Source: Halobacteriovoraceae bacterium (GTDB lineage: Bacteria; Bdellovibrionota; Bacteriovoracia; Bacteriovoracales; Bacteriovoracaceae). From it: 64,000 bases of DNA. The notes under the pieces were generated by a model that worked only from the letters and a program-made list of their open reading frames with translations, did not search any database and was not told the origin of the DNA. The stretch spans positions 248,001 through 312,000 of the forward strand of contig PASN01000014.1 of the NCBI GenBank assembly GCA_002711995.1, in the 5' to 3' direction. Numbering within the stretch: the stretch's first letter is position 1; each line of letters begins with the position of its first letter. The translations under genes were made by a program, and so were the position numbers. Below, piece by piece: positions 59,026 through 64,000 of the stretch.

Positions 59026-60867
59026 ATGAGCATGCCTTTGAATAAGGCCGGTAAGACTTGGTCAATCGAGTCTCTGGCCAATTACGTCTCTGAGATCGTG
59101 GCCAAGGATAGTGGAAATATACTGGGGGATAAACAGCAGTCGATGGTTGTCTCCCGCCTTAGGAAAAGGCTACTTGATTTAGGTGGCATTACTGCCAACG
59201 AGTACGCTGCATACCTTGATAAAAATTACCAAAGAGAAACAAGTTATTTGATTTCTCTTTTAACCACTCACCACACTTTTTTCTTTAGAGAGTTTTCCCA
59301 CTTTGACTTTGTGTTGGAAAACTTGGACAAACTGGTCGAGAGTGTTAAAAGGCGCGGGGATAATAAGATTAGAGTCCTGTCAGCTGCTTGTAGCAAAGGG
59401 CAGGAGGTTTACTCTCTTGCAATGTTTTTTAATTTGCACCTAAAGAAGTATCCAGGAATCGACTTTGAAATCCTCGGAACGGATATCGATCCCGAATGCG
59501 TAAAAATTGGGAATAACGGTGTTTATCAATACCAGGAAGTAAAGTCTGTGCCAAGGGTCTACCTTCAAGGCAATTGGCAAAGAGGCACGGGAAAGATTGC
59601 AAATTTTGTGAAGGTAAAACCACACCTAAAAGAAAGGTGCAAATTTGATGTTATGAACTTAATGTCAGTTACAAAAGCTCTTGGCACAAAGAAGTTTGAT
59701 CTTGTTATGTGTCGAAATGTATTTATTTATTTCAAAAAAGAAGACATCAGAAAGATCGTCAAAGACTTTCAACAACATGTTTATAAAGGTGGCTACTTCA
59801 TAACTGGTCTTAGTGAGTCCATTAAAGAGTTGCAGGTGACCAAACAAAATCTGGCACCTAGTGTGTATAGCTTTGATGAACCGGCCGTTGTTGTGGACAA
59901 GAAAACTGCAGCGCCAAAGAAGGCAGCGCCAGTTGCAAGAACTACCTCTAAACCTTCAGCGCCAAAACCTGTTCGCATGCTTGTCGTTGACGATAGTGCA
60001 AGTGTTGTGAAACTACTAAGCAAGGTGTTCCAGAGCGATCCCGACTTTGAACTGGTTGGGACTGCCACCAACGGTTTGGAAGCTGCTGAGTTTTTGAAAA
60101 ACAACAAGGTTGACGCAATGACTTTGGATATTCATATGCCTGAAATGGATGGTGTGGAGTATCTGAAAAAGCATCATGGGGTCAACCATCCAAAAGTAGT
60201 TGTAGTTTCAAGCGCAAGTAGGGAAGACACTAGGTATGCTCAACAAACGCTTCGCTATGGAGCAAGTGACTTTGTTGAAAAACCTGCTTTGAACAATTTA
60301 AAAGAAAGAGCTGAGGAAATTAAGAACAAGATTAAAATGTCCTTTCTTAATGATGTCTCAGTGGTTGACACAATTGATAAGAGTTTCCAGAAAGATTTTC
60401 AGATTAAAGACCTTGATAAGAAAGCTAGGCTTTTATTCGGAAGCTTCAGCGATATAAAAAAGATCAAGGCCAGTATTACAGAGCTTGAAGGTGACCAGCC
60501 ACCAGTAGTTGTCGTTTTTGAGGGAAATGGCAACTATATGGATATGATCAAGGACGAACTTGGTTCGAGGGTTGGAGCTCAAGTATTTGAGAACGGAATT
60601 AAACTAGAAAAAAATAAAGTCTACATCTGTGATTATTCTTCACAAATCAAAGACCTTCTTTCACAATGTTCTGGAAGAAGAGTAAGTAGCAGTGTTTTCG
60701 GAATTTGCAGCTCAAAGGTTGTCGACTCTCTCATTGGATTGGAGAACGCTCAAATTCTTCTAGAAGACTTGCCTGGCATAAACGCAGATCTTAAAGAGGT
60801 TGCAAGTGACGTTTTTCCGTGGACAAGTTTCCCTCACGTTGGCACGGAGTACTTAGCAAAAGACTAA
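59026..60867 (+). CDS. cheR: CheR methyltransferase-receiver-pseudoCheB fusion
   Basis: A 613-residue fusion. Residues 1-280 are CheR: an N-terminal helical domain (SYLISLLTTHHTFFFREFSH), the SAM-binding motif VLSAACSKGQEVYSLAMFF and the CRNVFIYF motif. After a Lys/Ala/Pro linker comes a receiver domain (about residues 318-440; MLVVDDSASV, acceptor Asp in TLDIHMPEMDG, Lys in FVEKPA). The last 150 residues align with the CheB methylesterase domain by pattern (QPPVVVVFEGNGNYMDMIKD against CheB PPIVIVQHIP...), but lack the Ser-His-Asp triad: no GSSTGG, no QHIP and no GMGKDG. It should methylate receptor glutamates; the tail looks inactive. It lies 24 bp after cheW. Confidence 0.88.
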   Translation: MSMPLNKAGKTWSIESLANYVSEIVAKDSGNILGDKQQSMVVSRLRKRLLDLGGITANEYAAYLDKNYQRETSYLISLLTTHHTFFFREFSHFDFVLENLDKLVESVKRRGDNKIRVLSAACSKGQEVYSLAMFFNLHLKKYPGIDFEILGTDIDPECVKIGNNGVYQYQEVKSVPRVYLQGNWQRGTGKIANFVKVKPHLKERCKFDVMNLMSVTKALGTKKFDLVMCRNVFIYFKKEDIRKIVKDFQQHVYKGGYFITGLSESIKELQVTKQNLAPSVYSFDEPAVVVDKKTAAPKKAAPVARTTSKPSAPKPVRMLVVDDSASVVKLLSKVFQSDPDFELVGTATNGLEAAEFLKNNKVDAMTLDIHMPEMDGVEYLKKHHGVNHPKVVVVSSASREDTRYAQQTLRYGASDFVEKPALNNLKERAEEIKNKIKMSFLNDVSVVDTIDKSFQKDFQIKDLDKKARLLFGSFSDIKKIKASITELEGDQPPVVVVFEGNGNYMDMIKDELGSRVGAQVFENGIKLEKNKVYICDYSSQIKDLLSQCSGRRVSSSVFGICSSKVVDSLIGLENAQILLEDLPGINADLKEVASDVFPWTSFPHVGTEYLAKD

Positions 60868-60870
60868 AAG

Positions 60871-62259
60871 ATGAGTATAAAAAAACTTTCCGGCAATTCC
60901 TCCAAAGAAGTAAAAATTTCCCTCGATCAAACATCGGGGGTTGTTTTAATGCTTCTTGAAAATAATAAGAGAGAGTGCTTCTTGCTTAGAGGTCCATCTC
61001 TTGAGGAGTGTCAAAAACTTTCAGAAATTAAAGATGTGAAAAGTGCTAGGTATGTTGGATCATCAGCATGCATTAATCTTTTGAAAGACTTGGATGTTCC
61101 ATGGGTGAACTTTGAAAGGGAAGTTGTTGATAATGGGCCAGGGACTGTTGTCTACTGCCCTAGTTCTGTAAAAGTTAAGATAAAAAAAATTACACCTACA
61201 CACTCTAAAACTGAAAAAACAAATGGGGTTGTTAAGAAAAAGAAGGTTTTAATAATTGATGATAGCTCCACAATCCAAAAGCTTTTAACTAAGATAATCA
61301 ATTCCTCTGACTTCTTGGAGGTTGCAGGTGTGGCCGACAGGCCTAGCATGGCCAAGGAGTTTATTGAAAATGAGGCCCCTGACTTAATTACTCTAGACAT
61401 TCACATGCCGGAAATGAACGGCGTTGAATTTTTAAAACAATATCTAGGAGATAAGAACCTGCCCGTAGTGGTTGTAAGCTCTGTAAGTGTGGCCGAAGGT
61501 CCTCTTGTTATGGAGGCATTGGCAAATGGAGCTCTCTCCTATGTTCAAAAGCCTTCTTTGGATAAAGCAAACACCCTGGCCGGGGACATTCTTAATCAAC
61601 TTGAGGCAATAGCCAGTAAAAACACTTCCGGCACAAAGGCACAGGCCAGTTCGGTGGTGATGCAGGATTTTAAATCAATTGATGGGCTCGTTGCCATCGG
61701 ATCATCCACCGGAGGAACTTCGGCGCTACAGCAGATCTTAACGAGTCTTCCCTCTAGGATTCCACCTATTGTGATTGTTCAACACATACCAGCGGTCTTT
61801 TCCAAAGCTTTGGCGGAGCGCTTGGACAGTTTGTGTCCCTTCACTGTTAAAGAAGCTGAGGATGGTGACAAAATCACTCAAAATACAGTTTATATCGCAC
61901 CAGGCGGATTCCAAATGAAAGTGGCCAAGCATGGTGCTATTAAAAAGATCATTCTTACAGATGACCCTCCAGTAAATAGGTTTAAACCTTCAGTGGATTA
62001 TTTGTTTGATTCAATTCCTTCTTTAAAAGAGAAAAATGTCGTTGCCTCGATTCTTACTGGAATGGGCAAGGATGGAGCTAAAGGTATGCTAAAGCTTAAA
62101 GAGCAAGGGTATGAAACGCTTGCTCAAGATGAGGAGTCTTGTGTTGTCTTTGGCATGCCTAGAGAGGCCTTAAAGATAGGGGCTGCAAACCTTGCCGTTC
62201 CACTGACCGATATGTCTAAAGTTATAGTTCAAAAGATGAACAAATCTTCACAAAGTTAA
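60871..62259 (+). CDS. cheB: Chemotaxis methylesterase CheB with extra N-terminal domain
   Basis: A 462-residue CheB, about 110 residues longer than usual. Those first 110 residues form an extra domain (VSSxVxV-type strands, then VKSARYVGSSACINLLKD) that loosely recalls the C-terminal half of CheD. The receiver follows (VLIIDDSSTIQK near residue 125, acceptor Asp in TLDIHMPEMNG, Lys in VQKPS). The catalytic domain has the full triad: Ser in AIGSSTGGTSA near residue 275, His in VQHIPAVFS, Asp in GMGKDGAKGM. It demethylates and deamidates receptors and is activated by phosphorylation. It follows cheR by 3 bp. Confidence 0.93.
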   Translation: MSIKKLSGNSSKEVKISLDQTSGVVLMLLENNKRECFLLRGPSLEECQKLSEIKDVKSARYVGSSACINLLKDLDVPWVNFEREVVDNGPGTVVYCPSSVKVKIKKITPTHSKTEKTNGVVKKKKVLIIDDSSTIQKLLTKIINSSDFLEVAGVADRPSMAKEFIENEAPDLITLDIHMPEMNGVEFLKQYLGDKNLPVVVVSSVSVAEGPLVMEALANGALSYVQKPSLDKANTLAGDILNQLEAIASKNTSGTKAQASSVVMQDFKSIDGLVAIGSSTGGTSALQQILTSLPSRIPPIVIVQHIPAVFSKALAERLDSLCPFTVKEAEDGDKITQNTVYIAPGGFQMKVAKHGAIKKIILTDDPPVNRFKPSVDYLFDSIPSLKEKNVVASILTGMGKDGAKGMLKLKEQGYETLAQDEESCVVFGMPREALKIGAANLAVPLTDMSKVIVQKMNKSSQS

Positions 62260-62421
62260 GATTAGCCTAATTAATTCAATAGTTTCAAATACTTGACCGC
62301 AGTATTCCTTACTGACTAAGTTTAATTATTAAAAAAAAATTAAAATTCATGTCGCTTTTACATTAAGATTATTAAATGACAGTCGATTAAGCGTTGAATC
62401 GAAAAAAAGAGGAATCTGTTT
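62260..62421 (+). other. Intergenic region before the chemoreceptor gene
   Basis: 162 bp between cheB and the chemoreceptor gene, with a run of nine A at about 62330-62338. It may contain a separate promoter for the receptor, but no clear sigma-70 or sigma-28 boxes stand out. AAAGAGGAA at 62406-62414 is the likely ribosome binding site. Confidence 0.4.
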
Positions 62422-64000
62422 ATGAAGTTTAATTTGTCATTAAAACAAAAATTGCTACTGTCAAATATTGGGCTGATCGTTGTGTTTGGGTTAATTTTAC
62501 TATTTCAGTTCAACAACGCTTTATCTCAACAAAAAGTTGAAATCCGTAATGGTTTTAACAACTCCTCCAGTAAATTGTCTGGCAACCTAAGCCAGAATTT
62601 TTATAAGTTTTATCATAATGTTCAGGCCATTAGTAAAAATGAGTCCCTTAAAGGTGAGGATAAACAAAAGATCTCATTCTTTCTGAACGAGCTAGTAAGT
62701 CTTTATCCAAACTATGATTTTATGGTGCTTACAGACCTTGAGGGAAATTACAAGAGTTCAAGTTTTCTATCACCCACTGGTGATAAGCTAGCTGTTTCAA
62801 ACCTTGAAGGTAAAAACTTCAGTGGGACTGAGTGGTTTAAGGCCACTAAAGATGGAGATCTAACAGAGGACTATGAAAAGAAAATTTACGGTTCACATTT
62901 TTCCGAAATTAAAGACAGTGAAATAGGAAAGCTGCTCTATGGAGAGTCCAAAAAAGGCTTCTACGTAACCACTCCTGTTCAGGATGAGTTCGGAGACTCC
63001 TTGGCCATCCTAACAACCTTTGTTGGGGTTCGCGCAATCAATGAAAGTGTCGCTGAACTTGAGGCCTCTTTAAAAGAAGAAGGAAAGGAAGGAGCTCTTA
63101 TACGGGTTATGGGAGCTAACAAACTAATTTCCTCCAATCAAGAGTCAGAAAAAACTCTCACGCCAAGATCAAGTCTTAAATTTGAAGAGGATGACGACAA
63201 GAAAAATGAAGGCTTTGAGCTTCCATGGGCCAAGTCTCGTCCGTTGGTTGCAGTGGAGAAAATTAATGACAAAAGGTTTTTAAAAGAGCTTGATTGGGAA
63301 GTATACGTTGAAATGGACTCAACAGAAGCATTTCAAGGCATTAACGCATCTAAAAACTTCTTTGGCGTAAGCTTTATAATCAGTTTAATTCTATCCGCCA
63401 TTGTTGCGTTCTTCATGAGTAGGGCCCTGTCTAATAGAATGAGCAAGGCTGCTGAAAGCGTTTCGAGCGGTTCTGATGAAATCAATGAAGCAAGTGGCGA
63501 GATTAGCGATCAGGCCAAGCTTCTTTCAGAGTCTACAAACCAACAGGCATCAAGTCTACACGAGACAGTTTCGTCTCTAAACGAGATTTCTGCAATGGTT
63601 AGCAAGAGTGCTTCACACTCACAAAGTTCAAAAGAGATGTCATCAAGAAGTAGAGAGTCTGCCAATGAAGGCATGAAAACAGTTGAACAAATGCTGGAAG
63701 CGATTGATGAAATTGCTTCTGCCAACTCTGAAATTGTTGAGCAGCTAAACACCAACTCAAAAGAGATGCAAGAAATCACAAACGTAATCAAAGAGATTGA
63801 AGATAAAACAAAAGTTATCAACGATATCGTTTTTCAAACAAAGCTTCTTTCATTCAACGCAAGTGTTGAGGCAGCAAGGGCGGGTGAGCACGGTAAAGGG
63901 TTTGCGGTTGTTGCAGAGGAAGTGGGAACCCTTGCAAAGAGCTCAGGTGACGCAGCGACAGAGATTGAAGACATGCTCGCCAAATCAATTGAAAGTGTTA
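62422..64000 (+). CDS. Methyl-accepting chemotaxis protein, 3' end outside window
   Basis: The frame opens at ATG 62422 and is still open at the window edge, giving at least 526 residues. It has an N-terminal transmembrane helix ([15 protein letters not shown]), a periplasmic Cache-type sensor (about residues 40-300; [17 protein letters not shown], then [15 protein letters not shown]), a second membrane helix ([20 protein letters not shown]), and a cytoplasmic helical bundle. The tip motif is [20 protein letters not shown], where the common consensus has ALNASIEAARAGE. The last residues are beyond the window, so the methylation region on the return helix and any CheR-tether are not seen. The ligand is unknown. 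It belongs to the che operon (162 bp after cheB). Confidence 0.92.
   Translation, partial: MKFNLSLKQKLLLSNIGLIVVFGLILLFQFNNALSQQKVEIRNGFNNSSSKLSGNLSQNFYKFYHNVQAISKNESLKGEDKQKISFFLNELVSLYPNYDFMVLTDLEGNYKSSSFLSPTGDKLAVSNLEGKNFSGTEWFKATKDGDLTEDYEKKIYGSHFSEIKDSEIGKLLYGESKKGFYVTTPVQDEFGDSLAILTTFVGVRAINESVAELEASLKEEGKEGALIRVMGANKLISSNQESEKTLTPRSSLKFEEDDDKKNEGFELPWAKSRPLVAVEKINDKRFLKELDWEVYVEMDSTEAFQGINASKNFFGVSFIISLILSAIVAFFMSRALSNRMSKAAESVSSGSDEINEASGEISDQAKLLSESTNQQASSLHETVSSLNEISAMVSKSASHSQSSKEMSSRSRESANEGMKTVEQMLEAIDEIASANSEIVEQLNTNSKEMQEITNVIKEIEDKTKVINDIVFQTKLLSFNASVEAARAGEHGKGFAVVAEEVGTLAKSSGDAATEIEDMLAKSIESV

Noticed and set aside
1-64000. Insertion sequences, prophage, CRISPR and rRNA
   Set aside because: I saw no transposase, integrase, phage structural genes, regular direct-repeat arrays or rRNA motifs.

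Overview
The window looks like a chromosomal segment of an aerobic, motile, Gram-negative bacterium with moderately low GC. Many lipoproteins, an AmpG-like muropeptide permease, a caa3-type cytochrome oxidase operon, and a chemotaxis operon with unusual fusions suggest a member of the Bdellovibrionota, perhaps a Bacteriovorax/Halobacteriovorax-like lineage. That assignment is inferred from gene content; there is no rRNA here to confirm it. I see no insertion sequence, prophage block, CRISPR array or rRNA operon. The only RNA gene found is a tRNA-Leu(GAG) at 17812-17897. GGCC is conspicuously frequent for such AT-rich DNA.

Layout. 1-3712: the 3' part of an unidentified gene, a structured intergenic RNA candidate, and a large LVIVD-repeat lipoprotein. 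3731-7111: an ABC-ATPase-like protein without a Walker A, divergent from two tandem MnmA-type tRNA thiolases, the first with an altered ATP pyrophosphatase loop; then a small Cys protein. 7164-17700: a cyclic-nucleotide-gated channel homologue, a hybrid histidine kinase, a reverse-strand PLD/EamA/MscS group, exported small proteins, a YncE/NHL-like lipoprotein and a secreted zinc peptidase. 17812-23682: tRNA-Leu, HNH nuclease, flavin-type oxidase, DUF167, an orphan m5C DNA methyltransferase overlapping an AmpG-like permease, and two lipoproteins.

23912-30771 is a complete respiratory operon: small cytochrome c, heme A synthase, Sco copper chaperone, CoxB with fused cytochrome c, CoxA, CoxC, CoxD and heme O synthase. 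PepN follows. 33467-44087 is a surface-polysaccharide region: a flippase-like protein, a GT-C membrane glycosyltransferase, a GDP-mannose/UDP-glucose 6-dehydrogenase, a GT2 transferase, an unknown toroid-like protein and a glutamine-dependent asparagine-synthase family amidotransferase, packed head to tail. A second asparagine-synthase-like enzyme lacking the glutaminase cysteine faces them and is followed by an Amt ammonium channel. This set could make amidated uronic acids (inference). An unlisted-size 41-residue membrane protein lies beyond amt behind a shared terminator.

45656-52007 holds a conserved protein of unknown function, a lipoprotein, lipoate ligase, rpmG, an O-methyltransferase and a Met/His-rich outer-membrane protein. 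52037-64000 is a sensory region. On the reverse strand lie cheY with a degenerate HPt-like protein carrying a CheZ-like CheY-binding tail, then a PilZ-like and a DUF4340 protein. An HD-domain protein and CheX follow. The forward operon is cheA, cheW, a CheR-receiver-pseudoCheB fusion, and cheB with an extra N-terminal domain, and ends in a Cache-type chemoreceptor cut by the window edge. The degenerate partner domains in this block, together with the altered MnmA and ABC proteins, are the most unusual content of the window.
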